From Hirschia litorea (GTDB taxonomy: Bacteria; Pseudomonadota; Alphaproteobacteria; Caulobacterales; Hyphomonadaceae), in contig NZ_JBHTBR010000002.1 in assembly GCF_042665075.1 (NCBI RefSeq), positions 124,001-188,000 of the forward strand: a stretch of DNA of 64,000 bases, written 5' to 3'. Positions 7,423 to 16,016 of this stretch are shown here, piece by piece. The notes below the pieces were generated by a model that saw only the letters and a program-made list of their open reading frames with translations, was not told where the DNA came from and did not search any database. Position numbers and translations under genes: made by a program. Each line of letters starts with the position of its first letter. Position 1 is the first letter of the stretch.

Positions 7423-9738
7423 ATGCCTTCAATGACCCCCAGCCTAGAACGCGCGCTTGAAAAAGCGCTGCATCTCGCTTCTGATCGTAAGCACGAATAT
7501 GCCACGCTTGAGCATTTGTTGTTTGCTTTGACAGAAGATGAAGACGCTTCGGAGGTCATGCGCGCGTGTAAGCTTGATATAGATAAGCTACGTGGCGACC
7601 TGAATGATTATATGGATGAAGAGCTAAATGCGATCGTCGTAGATGATGATGAGCATGTGCATCCCACTGCAGCATTTCAACGTGTTGTTCAGCGTGCAGT
7701 TTTGCATGTGGAAAGCTCTGGCCGTGATGAAGTCACGGGCGCGAATGTGCTTGTGTCTATATTTGCGGAGCGGGAGAGCCATGCGGCTTACTTCCTGCAA
7801 GCTCAAGATATGACGCGCTATGATGCCGTAAACTTCATATCACATGGTGTTGCCAAAAAGCCGGGCATGTCGCGTACACGCCCTGTTGATGGTGCGGGCG
7901 AAGAAAAAGAAGAGGCTGCTAAATCTGGTGGTGAAGCTCTTCAAGCCTATTGTGTTGATCTGAACGAGAAAGCACGGTCTGGCAAAACTGACCCGCTTAT
8001 TGGACGTCAGCTAGAGGTGGATCGTTGTATTCAAGTCTTGTGTCGTCGCCGCAAGAATAACCCGCTTCTTGTGGGTGATCCCGGTGTTGGTAAGACGGCG
8101 ATTGCTGAAGGTTTGGCAAAACGTATCGTAGACGGTGAAGCTCCAAAAATTCTTGAAGAGAGCATTATCTACTCTCTCGACATGGGCTCATTGCTTGCGG
8201 GTACACGGTATCGCGGTGATTTCGAAGAACGTTTGAAGCAAGTTGTAAAAGAGCTGGAAGAGCAGCCACGTTCAGTCTTGTTCATTGATGAAATCCACAC
8301 TGTGATTGGTGCGGGCGCCACATCTGGCGGTGCTATGGATGCATCTAACTTGCTGAAACCTGCGCTTCAATCTGGTGAACTTCGCTGTATGGGTTCAACG
8401 ACATATAAAGAATACCGTCAGCATATCGAGAAAGATCGTGCTTTGGCGCGTCGTTTCCAGAAAATTGATGTGGTTGAACCAACTGTAGCTGACTCCATCA
8501 AGATTTTGCAGGGATTGAAATCACGTTTTGAGGACTTTCACGGTCTCAAATATACAAATGATGCGATTAAAACTGCGGTTGAACTTGCGGCACGTCACAT
8601 CACGGACCGGAAACTGCCGGATAAAGCGATTGACGTGATTGATGAAGCGGGTGCGAGCCAATGGTTGCAACCGGATTCTAAGCGTCGCAAGCAGATTGGA
8701 CCTAAAGAAATAGAAGCTGTGATCGCGAAAATGGCGCGTATTCCTGCGAAGCAAGTCAATAAGACAGATGAGCAGGCGTTACGATCTATTTCAAACGATT
8801 TGAAGCGCGTTGTTTATGGGCAAGACCCGGCCATCTTGGCTGTGTCTGACGCTATCAAGCTTGCGCGTGCGGGATTGCGTGAACCAAATAAACCTATTGG
8901 GTCATACCTGTTTTCAGGGCCTACAGGTGTTGGTAAAACTGAAGTTGCACGTCAATTGGCATCTATTTTGGGCGTTGAGATCTTGCGGTTCGACATGTCT
9001 GAATACATGGAGCGTCACACTGTTTCACGTTTGATTGGTGCGCCTCCAGGGTATGTTGGATATGATCAAGGTGGTCTTTTGACCGATGGCGTTGATCAAC
9101 ATCCACATTGTGTCTTGTTGCTGGATGAGATTGAGAAAGCACATCCTGAATTGTTCAATATCCTGTTGCAGGTGATGGATAATGGTACGTTGACGGATGC
9201 AAACGGTAAGAAAATTGATTTCCGTAATGTGATCTTGATTATGACGACCAATGCTGGTGCGGCGGATGCAGCAAAAGAGGCTATTGGATTTGGACGCGGT
9301 AAACGTGAAGGTGAAGATGAGGATGCGATTAAAAAGCTCTTCACACCTGAATTCCGCAACCGGTTGGATGCGATTATTCCATTCGCACCATTGGGCCCAG
9401 ATGTCATTGGTCGTGTGGTTGATAAATTCGTACTTCAACTTGAGGGTCAATTGTCTGACCGCAATGTTGATATCGTCCTTACCGATAAAGCCCGGGCTTG
9501 GTTGGCTGAACGCGGCTATGATCAGGCTTATGGGGCGCGTCCGCTTGGGCGTGTAATCCAAGAGCATGTTAAGAAGCCAATGGCTGAAGAGTTGTTGTTT
9601 GGAAAACTGCGCAAGGGTGGCCTTGTGACGATTGATGTAGACATCAAAGACACAAGTAAACTCGCTTTCACTTTTGAAGATGGATCTAATAAGCGTCCAT
9701 CTAATGAAGAGGAAGAGGAGCCGGAACTAACAGATTAA
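7423..9738 (+). CDS. clpA: ClpA, ATPase subunit of the ClpAP protease
   Basis: Hexameric AAA+ unfoldase that feeds substrates to ClpP. The Clp N-domain covers about residues 1-145. AAA-1 has Walker A GDPGVGKT at 218-225 and Walker B with D289/E290. AAA-2 has Walker A GPTGVGKT at 499-506. No ClpB-type middle coiled coil is present, which separates it from ClpB. The loop containing IGFGRGK near residue 625 is the ClpP-binding IGF/L tripeptide. The C-terminus is acidic (NEEEEEPE). At 771 aa it has the normal length. It is co-transcribed with clpS and followed by a strong hairpin terminator at 9802-9836. No clpP is in the window. Confidence 0.97.
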   Translation: MPSMTPSLERALEKALHLASDRKHEYATLEHLLFALTEDEDASEVMRACKLDIDKLRGDLNDYMDEELNAIVVDDDEHVHPTAAFQRVVQRAVLHVESSGRDEVTGANVLVSIFAERESHAAYFLQAQDMTRYDAVNFISHGVAKKPGMSRTRPVDGAGEEKEEAAKSGGEALQAYCVDLNEKARSGKTDPLIGRQLEVDRCIQVLCRRRKNNPLLVGDPGVGKTAIAEGLAKRIVDGEAPKILEESIIYSLDMGSLLAGTRYRGDFEERLKQVVKELEEQPRSVLFIDEIHTVIGAGATSGGAMDASNLLKPALQSGELRCMGSTTYKEYRQHIEKDRALARRFQKIDVVEPTVADSIKILQGLKSRFEDFHGLKYTNDAIKTAVELAARHITDRKLPDKAIDVIDEAGASQWLQPDSKRRKQIGPKEIEAVIAKMARIPAKQVNKTDEQALRSISNDLKRVVYGQDPAILAVSDAIKLARAGLREPNKPIGSYLFSGPTGVGKTEVARQLASILGVEILRFDMSEYMERHTVSRLIGAPPGYVGYDQGGLLTDGVDQHPHCVLLLDEIEKAHPELFNILLQVMDNGTLTDANGKKIDFRNVILIMTTNAGAADAAKEAIGFGRGKREGEDEDAIKKLFTPEFRNRLDAIIPFAPLGPDVIGRVVDKFVLQLEGQLSDRNVDIVLTDKARAWLAERGYDQAYGARPLGRVIQEHVKKPMAEELLFGKLRKGGLVTIDVDIKDTSKLAFTFEDGSNKRPSNEEEEEPELTD

Positions 9739-9801
9739 TTAGCCCCATTTTAAATATGGGAATTTGATCTGGCTTTTACGGCAGACAAGTATTAAGACAC
9801 G

Positions 9802-9836
9802 GGGCGAGGGTAGAAGTACTCTCGCCCTTTGTTTTA
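9802..9836 (+). terminator. rho-independent terminator after clpSA
   Basis: An 11-bp stem (9802-9812 with 9817-9827, one G-U pair) with a GAAG tetraloop is followed by a T-rich stretch (TTTGTTTT). It lies only a few bases before the trhO start region. This argues against the upstream TTG start for that gene and implies that trhO expression depends on readthrough or on a promoter overlapping the hairpin. Confidence 0.75.
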
Positions 9837-9877
9837 TAAATATGAATACCTTCAATACGAGCACTGAAAAACCGAAT

Positions 9878-10876
9878 ATGACCCAGATCGTCGTTGCCGC
9901 CCTCTATCACTTTGCCAAGCTTCCTCACTATAAAGACATCCAAGCGCCATTACTTGCAGCATGTGAAGCAGCAGGTACGCGGGGGACGTTGCTCTTGGCG
10001 ACTGAAGGTATTAACGGAACGATTGCGGGGACGCGCTCAGGCATTGATGAAGTTCTTCAATTTATCCGTTCTATTCCGGAACTGAAAGATACAGAGCATA
10101 AAGAAAGTCATGCTGAAGAGATGCCATTTTTGCGCATGAAAGTGCGTTTGAAGAATGAAATCGTAACGATGGGCGTGCCGGGAACTGACCCTAGCAATAT
10201 CGTTGGCACATATGTTGATCCGGAAAACTGGAATGATTTGATCAGCCGTGACGATGTTGTTGTGATTGATACACGCAATGATTATGAAGTGCAGATTGGG
10301 ACGTTTAAGGGGGCAGTGAACCCGAAAACGGAAACCTTCCGCGAGTTTCCAGCTTGGTTTAAAGAGTTTCAACGCACGCACAACAAGCCCAAAGTGGCTA
10401 TGTTTTGTACGGGCGGCATTCGGTGTGAGAAATCCACTGCTTTTGCTAAGGATATGGGCTTTGAGGAAGTATTTCACCTTAAAGGCGGCATTCTAAAATA
10501 CTTAGAAAATGTTCCAGAAGACAATAGTTTATGGGAAGGTGACTGCTTTGTGTTTGATCAGCGTGTTTCGGTGAAACACGGGCTAGAACTTGGCGATTAT
10601 GACCAGTGCTTTGCGTGTCGTCGTCCAATCACAGAAGAAGAAAAGCAGCGCCCTGAATATACAAAGGGTGTGTCTTGTCACCAATGTTATGATGAGTATA
10701 CGCCTGAGAAAAAGGCTGCATTCATGGAGCGCCAAAAGCAAATTGAGCTAGCAAAAAAACGCGGTAAATCGCATGTCGGCCAAGATTTAAAGGCTGAAAA
10801 AGAAGCCGCCCGCGCAGCCGCTGAAGAAGCAAGGTTAAAGTCTATTGCAGGCAAGGAAGAAGCGCGTAAGGACTAA
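9878..10876 (+). CDS. trhO: TrhO, rhodanese-family tRNA uridine-34 hydroxylase
   Basis: Oxygen-dependent 5-hydroxylation of U34 in certain tRNAs (the YceA family). An N-terminal acylphosphatase-like domain is followed by a rhodanese domain with the active-site loop FCTGGIRCEKS (C177 and C183 from this start). A C-terminal Cys pair set, CFACRRP and CHQC, probably binds a metal. A Lys/Glu/Ala-rich tail follows. The ATG at 9878 matches where homologues begin (MTQIVVAALYHF). ATG 9842 is an alternative. A TTG at 9764 is excluded because the clpA terminator would sit inside the gene. It is a single-gene unit ending at a hairpin at 10894-10915. Confidence 0.92.
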   Translation: MTQIVVAALYHFAKLPHYKDIQAPLLAACEAAGTRGTLLLATEGINGTIAGTRSGIDEVLQFIRSIPELKDTEHKESHAEEMPFLRMKVRLKNEIVTMGVPGTDPSNIVGTYVDPENWNDLISRDDVVVIDTRNDYEVQIGTFKGAVNPKTETFREFPAWFKEFQRTHNKPKVAMFCTGGIRCEKSTAFAKDMGFEEVFHLKGGILKYLENVPEDNSLWEGDCFVFDQRVSVKHGLELGDYDQCFACRRPITEEEKQRPEYTKGVSCHQCYDEYTPEKKAAFMERQKQIELAKKRGKSHVGQDLKAEKEAARAAAEEARLKSIAGKEEARKD

Positions 10877-10893
10877 CATATATAAGCTATCAA

Positions 10894-10915
10894 CCGAGCA
10901 TATAGATATGCTCGG
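10894..10915. terminator. hairpin between convergent genes
   Basis: A perfect 8-bp inverted repeat (10894-10901 with 10908-10915, CCGAGCAT/ATGCTCGG) with a 6-nt loop lies between the convergent trhO and amidohydrolase genes. There is no clear T-run on either side, so it is a probable but weak bidirectional terminator. Confidence 0.4.
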
Positions 10916-10939
10916 CTGAGTAGCGTTTTGGGGGCGTGT

Positions 10940-12235
10940 TTAGCTCTTGGGGGCTTTGTGGACGGTTCCTGATTTCATTACGAAATCAACGTTCAACATT
11001 GGCTCCACGCTTTTCGTGACATCCCCATCTACGGCGATAATGTCTGCATGTTTGCCGACGCTGATTGAGCCTATTTTATCAAAGAGTTCGAGGTTTTTAG
11101 CAGCATTAACCGTGGCGGCATGTAGAGCTTCTGTAGGGGTGTAGCCTGCTTGGACCATGAAGTTTAACTCGCCCGCATTGAGGCCGTGTTTGGAAACACC
11201 AGAATCGGTTCCAAAAGCGACGTTTACGCCGCCTTCACGCGCACGGCGCAACATATCGAGCATGAGCGGACCAACGATTTTCGCTTTTGCTTTGGTGGCA
11301 GGTGGCATCCAATCTTCTTTAGCCCAGTCTACAACAGTCATTCCAGCGAGCACTGTTGGCACAAGCGTCGCATCATTTTCCTTGAATAAGGCGATGGTTT
11401 CATCATCTAAATAGGTGCCGTGTTCGATGGAGTTTACACCTGCACGAAGGGCAGCGTTAATGCCGTTTTTACCGTGGGCATGAGCGGTGACGCGGCGGCC
11501 CATTGTTTTAGCTGTTTCGACAATAGCTTGCATTTCATCGTCAAATAATTGCTGTTCTAAGCCTGCTTTGGTGTTGGAGAGAACACCGCCCGTTGCTGTG
11601 ATTTTAATGACATCAGCTCCGCGTTTGACCTGTTCGCGAACAGCGCGGCGGCAATCGTCAGCGCCGTTGCAAATGCTTTGTCTGTCAAAAACGGCTGAGA
11701 TTTTAGGTGCGTAGCCATTAGTATCTCCATGACCACCCGTTGCCGAGATGGATTGTCCGGCAGCAACGATGCGTGGTCCGCTGACTTTTCCGCTGGCAAT
11801 AGCATCACGCAGAGAGAAAATAGCTTCATTCGTTCCGCCAAGATCTTGGACAGTGGTGAAGCCTGCATCCAATGTGCGCTTAGAAAATTGAGCACCCGCC
11901 AAAGCAAGGTCAACTTCACTATCATATAGTGCACGAATGGCGCTTCCTGGCCCGCCTTCGTGTAGGACGTGAACGTGACAATCAATCATGCCTGGCAGGA
12001 CGGTATAGCCTTTTAGATCAACAGTCGTCGCGCCTTTGCTTGCTTTCACATAGCCGCTTTTAATATCTGTGATTTTATCATCTACAATAATGATTGTGCG
12101 CTCGGTTTGAATATCCTTACCTGGTTCGGCAAGGAGCTTACCGGCATGAATGTAGATTGTGTCTGCGAGCGCTAAAGGCGTCGCGGTTAAGCTGATCGCA
12201 GTTGCGCATAGAAGTGTTTTGAGTGTTTTTTTCAT
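10940..12235 (-). CDS. secreted metal-dependent amidohydrolase
   Basis: Amidohydrolase-superfamily enzyme of the group often annotated as Xaa-Pro dipeptidase or imidazolonepropionase-like. A signal peptide covers residues 1-24, ending ALA-DT. The metal ligands are visible: HxH in DCHVHVLH, the bridging-lysine region VIKITATGG, then HAHG and SIEHG, and a final Asp in FGTDSGV. The architecture is complete for a binuclear enzyme of 431 aa. Relatives hydrolyse cyclic dipeptides or Xaa-Pro/Lys/Arg dipeptides in the periplasm. The substrate cannot be deduced. It is a single gene convergent with trhO. Confidence 0.88.
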   Translation of the reverse strand: MKKTLKTLLCATAISLTATPLALADTIYIHAGKLLAEPGKDIQTERTIIIVDDKITDIKSGYVKASKGATTVDLKGYTVLPGMIDCHVHVLHEGGPGSAIRALYDSEVDLALAGAQFSKRTLDAGFTTVQDLGGTNEAIFSLRDAIASGKVSGPRIVAAGQSISATGGHGDTNGYAPKISAVFDRQSICNGADDCRRAVREQVKRGADVIKITATGGVLSNTKAGLEQQLFDDEMQAIVETAKTMGRRVTAHAHGKNGINAALRAGVNSIEHGTYLDDETIALFKENDATLVPTVLAGMTVVDWAKEDWMPPATKAKAKIVGPLMLDMLRRAREGGVNVAFGTDSGVSKHGLNAGELNFMVQAGYTPTEALHAATVNAAKNLELFDKIGSISVGKHADIIAVDGDVTKSVEPMLNVDFVMKSGTVHKAPKS

Positions 12236-12430
12236 AAGCCTGTCCCCGAGAAAATATAACGTGCCTTAGTTGTGCACTTTGGTAGTTCATTTGTGTGTAT
12301 TTTGGGAGAAGGTTAGAATGCTATACTAACACTAGCAAGTGGATCAGACTTTTAAGTCGGGCGTTATCACAATGAGTTGATAGCTCATTTTTGTTTGGAA
12401 ATTTGCCGGTTTTCAGTTAGCCATATCTAC

Positions 12431-13111
12431 ATGACTAAAGACTCCCTACCTATTTTATATACTTTTCGTCGTTGTCCCTACGCTATGCGAGGGCGAATGG
12501 CTCTGCTTGTGTCTGGGCAATCCTTTGAGTGGCGTGAAATATTGTTACGGGATAAGCCCGCGCAAATGCTAGAGGCGAGCGCAAAAGGGACTGTGCCAAC
12601 GCTTGTTTTGCCCAATGGGGCCGTCATTGATGAAAGCCTTGATGTGATGCTGTGGGCGCTGACGATGAATGACCCTGAGGGGTGGTTGCCGATCAATGCA
12701 ATGGATCGTGCCGTCACGTATGAATTGATTGAGCGCAATGATGGTCCCTTTAAGGGGCATTTGGACCGATATAAATACGCGGCGCGATATGATGGTGTTG
12801 ATGGTTTAGAGCATCGTAGCGCCGGATTTGAAACCATAGTTGATTTAGACAAGCGATTAGCAGAACAACCCTTTCTAGCTGGGGAGACTATGGGCTTAGC
12901 TGATTATGCTATATTTCCATTCATCCGACAGTTTCGCGTGGCCGACCGTGAATGGTTTGATGCGCAAGACATTCCTCATGTGCATAAATGGCTACAGGCA
13001 GCGATGGCATCGCCTTTGTTTGAGGCAATTATGGTGAAGCGAAAACCGTGGAAAGATACTTATGGAAATGAGGATCATGTACCTGTTATCTATCCACGGG
13101 ACAGTGCTTAA
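12431..13111 (+). CDS. glutathione S-transferase family protein
   Basis: The N-terminal thioredoxin-fold domain begins with YTFRRCPYAMRGRMAL, placing a CPY(A) motif at the active-site position. The all-helical C-terminal GST domain runs to residue 226. It contains GETMGLADYAIFPFIRQF, the N-capping-box/hydrophobic-staple region of GSTs. The cysteine-type active site suggests thiol transfer or glutathione reduction rather than classical conjugation (inference). I chose ATG 12431 because the open frame upstream to 12377 does not align with the family. Its stop overlaps the stop of the convergent HIT gene by 4 nt. Confidence 0.88.
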   Translation: MTKDSLPILYTFRRCPYAMRGRMALLVSGQSFEWREILLRDKPAQMLEASAKGTVPTLVLPNGAVIDESLDVMLWALTMNDPEGWLPINAMDRAVTYELIERNDGPFKGHLDRYKYAARYDGVDGLEHRSAGFETIVDLDKRLAEQPFLAGETMGLADYAIFPFIRQFRVADREWFDAQDIPHVHKWLQAAMASPLFEAIMVKRKPWKDTYGNEDHVPVIYPRDSA

Positions 13112-13542
13112 AGTTCAGCGCGTATTTCTGTCGCGATAGCTTCTAATTCGGCCATATCTGCCATCGTGCCGGAGGCGTGTGTTCCAACAGAATGGCCACG
13201 TCTGCGTGGGATGATATGGAAGTGCAGGTGAAAGACGGTTTGGCCTGCTGGTTCGCCATTAAATTGAGTTAAAACAATGCCATCTGGCCCCAAAGCGCGC
13301 TCGACGGCTTTTGCAACTTTTTGAACACGTTCCATATAGGGGCCGAGCTTTTCGGTTGGCATTTCCAGAAAATTGCGTGCTGTTACGTTTTTGGGAATAA
13401 CTAGCGTGTGACCGTCAGCTTGAGGGAAGACATCCATAAATGCCAATGCGATATCATCTTCATAGACCTTCACGCATGGCATGTCACCGCGTAGGATTTT
13501 AGCGAAAATATTCTCATTATCATAAGGTCCGTGAAGGCTCAT
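13108..13542 (-). CDS. HIT family hydrolase (Hint-like)
   Basis: Histidine-triad nucleotide-binding protein, probably a purine nucleoside phosphoramidase or dinucleoside polyphosphate hydrolase. The defining triad HLHFHI occurs near residue 106, after GQTVF. Upstream are the nucleotide-contact strand ILRGDMPCVKVYEDD and HTLVIPK. The length of 144 aa is normal. It sits 15 bp after the GNAT-type gene on the same strand and forms a small operon with it and possibly ridA. Confidence 0.95.
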   Translation of the reverse strand: MSLHGPYDNENIFAKILRGDMPCVKVYEDDIALAFMDVFPQADGHTLVIPKNVTARNFLEMPTEKLGPYMERVQKVAKAVERALGPDGIVLTQFNGEPAGQTVFHLHFHIIPRRRGHSVGTHASGTMADMAELEAIATEIRAEL

Positions 13543-13557
13543 AGGATGTTCCTTTGT

Positions 13558-14736
13558 TTAGTCTTCGGGTTTGCGAAATGGGGTACGTTGACCAAGATAT
13601 TCAATATCAGCTTCAACCTGTTCGCGTTCATGTTCCAGATATTGAGCGATAGCGTCTGAGAAGCCTTGGTTTGCAATCCAATGGGCGGAATAGGTGGGGG
13701 TGGGTGCGTAGCCTCTGGCGAGCTTGTGGCCGCCTTGGGCACCAGCTTCTACGCGCTTTAGATTGTGGGCGATAGCGTAATCTATGGCTTGGTAATAGCA
13801 GGTTTCAAAATGAAGGCAGGGGCGCGGTTCTGAACATCCCCAATAGCGGCCATATAGTGTGTCTGAACCAATCATGTTGAGGGCGGCGGCTATGGGGCGA
13901 TTGTCTTCAGTATCGCGCGCTAAAACGAGCAGAATTTTATCGCCCATTCGTTGACCAAGCAGCTGGAAAAAGGCGCGGTTTAAATAGGGTGAACCCCATT
14001 TTCGTGCACCAGTGTCTTGATAATATTGGTAAAATATATCCCAGTGTTCAGATGTGATTTGATCACTTGTGAGGTGTTCATAGAGAATGCCATCTTGCGC
14101 TTGGGCGCGCTCTTTTCTGAGGTTTTTGCGTTTACGAGAGGCGAGAACATCGAGAAATGCGTCAAAATTTTTGTAATTATCATTTACCCAATGAAATTGC
14201 TGATCCGTCCGTTGGAGCAAGCTTTGGGCACCTAAATGCTCGTATTCGAGTGCGTCGATGAAGTTTAGGTGTAGGGATGATAGCTTGTTGGTTGCTGTGA
14301 GCTGGATGGCTGTTTGCAGCAAGGCATCTTTGATGTGTTGGCCTGATGGGGCTGTGCTTGTCAGCAGCCTGCGGCCTGTCACTGGTGTGAAGGGAATTGC
14401 GATCAAAAGCTTGGGATAATACTGACCACCGGCACGTTCAAACGCATCTGCCCATGCATGATCAAATACAAACTCACCTTGAGAATGAGACTTGAGATAC
14501 ATTGGACAAGCGCCGACGATTATACCGTTTTGATCTTGCGCAATGATGTGGTGTGGGGCCCATCCCGTTTGGGGGCTGACACATTCAGTTTCTTCGAGTG
14601 CTTGAAGAAAATCCCAGTCCAGAAAAGGATCGTAAGGAAGATCAGCAGGATTTGCGATTGCATTCCAAGCTTCCCGATCCACCTTGGAAAGGGAAGTCTC
14701 TATGCGCATGGAAAGTGTTAGTTCATCATCCGTCAT
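13558..14736 (-). CDS. GNAT-fold peptidoglycan-type N-acyltransferase (DUF482/FemAB-like)
   Basis: Family of about 390 aa annotated as GNAT family or peptidoglycan biosynthesis protein. Recognisable blocks are PYDPFLDWDFLQALEE near the N-terminus, SRKRKNLRKERAQA in the middle and the C-terminal GRYWGCSEPRPCLHFETCYYQAIDYAI followed by EAGAQGGHKLARGY. The fold resembles tandem GNAT domains, but acceptor and donor are unknown. It is cytoplasmic with no signal peptide. It is the middle gene of the ridA-GNAT-HIT group, an order I associate with caulobacter-type genomes (from memory). It is distinct from the shorter GNAT at 31319. Confidence 0.85.
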   Translation of the reverse strand: MTDDELTLSMRIETSLSKVDREAWNAIANPADLPYDPFLDWDFLQALEETECVSPQTGWAPHHIIAQDQNGIIVGACPMYLKSHSQGEFVFDHAWADAFERAGGQYYPKLLIAIPFTPVTGRRLLTSTAPSGQHIKDALLQTAIQLTATNKLSSLHLNFIDALEYEHLGAQSLLQRTDQQFHWVNDNYKNFDAFLDVLASRKRKNLRKERAQAQDGILYEHLTSDQITSEHWDIFYQYYQDTGARKWGSPYLNRAFFQLLGQRMGDKILLVLARDTEDNRPIAAALNMIGSDTLYGRYWGCSEPRPCLHFETCYYQAIDYAIAHNLKRVEAGAQGGHKLARGYAPTPTYSAHWIANQGFSDAIAQYLEHEREQVEADIEYLGQRTPFRKPED

Positions 14737-14788
14737 GGGCTATATGTGGAGACCTTGTGTAACGGATGCAATCGCAAAAGGATTGCGT

Positions 14789-15247
14789 TTATTCAAATTC
14801 AACGATTGCATCAATTTCAACAGCAACGCCAAGAGGTAAAACCGGACATGCGACGGCGGAACGTGCATGACGGCCTTTATCTCCAAACGCGTCAACCATC
14901 AGGTCTGAACATCCATTGATAACTTGAGGGATTTCCACGAAATCTGGAGCTGCATTCACGAAGCCACCGAGCTTGACGATTCGCTTGACGCGGTCGAGTG
15001 AGCCAAGTGCGCCCTTCATTTGGGTGATGAGGTTGATTGCGCAAAGGCGGGCGGCAGCTTGGCCTTGCTCTGTTGTCATATTCTCGCCCAGACGCCCGTG
15101 GACCAATCCATCTGCACCCATTGAAATTTGACCAGAGATAAATAGCTGGTTTCCGGAAATAACATAGGGAAGGTAGTTTGCGACAGCAGCTTTAGGTTCA
15201 CCTAAAACGATACCCAATTGTTCTAGTTTAGCTTCAGGTGATTGCAT
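14789..15247 (-). CDS. ridA: RidA family enamine/imine deaminase
   Basis: Trimeric YjgF/YER057c/UK114-fold protein that hydrolyses reactive 2-aminoacrylate and related imines made by PLP enzymes. The segment RHARSAVACPVLPLGVAVEI contains the family's conserved arginine and the LPLG(A/V)xVEI signature. ISGQISM near residue 35 is also typical. At 152 aa it is of the longer RidA subgroup. It heads the ridA-GNAT-HIT group and is divergent from divK across a 363-bp gap. Confidence 0.92.
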   Translation of the reverse strand: MQSPEAKLEQLGIVLGEPKAAVANYLPYVISGNQLFISGQISMGADGLVHGRLGENMTTEQGQAAARLCAINLITQMKGALGSLDRVKRIVKLGGFVNAAPDFVEIPQVINGCSDLMVDAFGDKGRHARSAVACPVLPLGVAVEIDAIVEFE

Positions 15248-15611
15248 TGTGTGTCTCCGGATCGGCTTAGAATTGTCGAATTTTTGATGTTTAATGAGAT
15301 GACAGATTATCGACTTTTTACAAGTTCGTTAACTCTATTTGACGAGATTAAGGTATCGTTAGGCTAGGTTTTCTTATTGTGCAGACTGAGTCTGTTGAGA
15401 ATCGTTTTTTGGGTTGGTTTTAAAAGGATGATGATAAGTTAGAGCAATTCAATCTGAACGTTTGTTAATTGACTGAATATTCATGCACTTTTCTTAAGAT
15501 AATAGCAGAGAAAAGAGTGCATTTCGCTTGAATGTAAAAGGGTGTTTAACTCTCTTGCGCCAAATTGAAGGTTAAGAGTGAGGAATCGCAAGCGCGATTT
15601 CGCTTGGAGCA
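15248..15611. promoter_or_regulatory. 363-bp divergent regulatory gap between ridA and divK
   Basis: No gene is seen. Three GANTC sites, targets of the CcrM cell-cycle methyltransferase in alphaproteobacteria, occur at 15388-15392 (GAGTC), 15399-15403 (GAATC) and 15583-15587 (GAATC). Several isolated TTAA half-sites are present, but I found no clean TTAA-N7-TTAA CtrA box. An imperfect inverted repeat around 15483-15522 (TGCACTTTTCT with AGAAAAGAGTGCA) lies between the methylation sites. Methylation-dependent divK expression is inference. Confidence 0.45.
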
Positions 15612-16016
15612 ATGACTGATATGGCCGGAAGTACATTGAAAAAAGTCCTAGTCGTAGAGGACAATCCGCTGAACATGAAATTGTTCTGCGACCTTCTTGA
15701 TGCTTTCGGTTTTGAAGCGGTGAAGTCTGAAGACGGCTTGCGTGCTGTTGAGATGGCTAAAGACATTCACCCAGATTTGATAATTATGGATATTCAGCTT
15801 CCTGACGTGTCTGGCCTGGACCTTGCGCGTTGGATTAAAGATGATGAGTCTGTACGTGACATTCCAATTCTTGCGGTGACAGCGTTTGCTATGCGTCAAG
15901 ATGAAGAAGATGTGCTTGAGGCGGGGTGTGAGGCCTATATGACGAAGCCAATTCAAATGGGCTCATTTATTAAAGCGGTTGAAGAATTGACTGCACGACG
16001 GGAGCGAGCCCATTGA
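15612..16016 (+). CDS. divK: DivK, single-domain response regulator
   Basis: CheY-like receiver that is phosphorylated by DivJ and dephosphorylated by PleC, and controls the CckA-CtrA cell-cycle pathway. Acidic pocket VVEDN, phospho-acceptor Asp in LIIMDIQLPDVSGL, conserved Thr/Ala in AVTAFAM and Lys in YMTKPI are all present. The segment NPLNMKLFCDLLDAFGF closely resembles Caulobacter DivK. ATG 15612 or ATG 15621 could start it. The GGAG at 15606-15609 fits 15621 better. Its last codon overlaps the pleD start by 4 nt (16013), so the two are translationally coupled, as in Caulobacter. Confidence 0.95.
   Translation: MTDMAGSTLKKVLVVEDNPLNMKLFCDLLDAFGFEAVKSEDGLRAVEMAKDIHPDLIIMDIQLPDVSGLDLARWIKDDESVRDIPILAVTAFAMRQDEEDVLEAGCEAYMTKPIQMGSFIKAVEELTARRERAH

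Noticed and set aside
9025..9567. 180-aa open frame antisense to clpA
   Set aside because: It lies wholly inside the AAA-2 coding region and has no independent support.
9764..9877. N-terminal extension of trhO from a TTG
   Set aside because: The clpA terminator hairpin lies within it and homologues start later.
15248..15611. A CtrA binding box (TTAA-N7-TTAA) before divK
   Set aside because: Only single TTAA half-sites were found; the spacing is not met.
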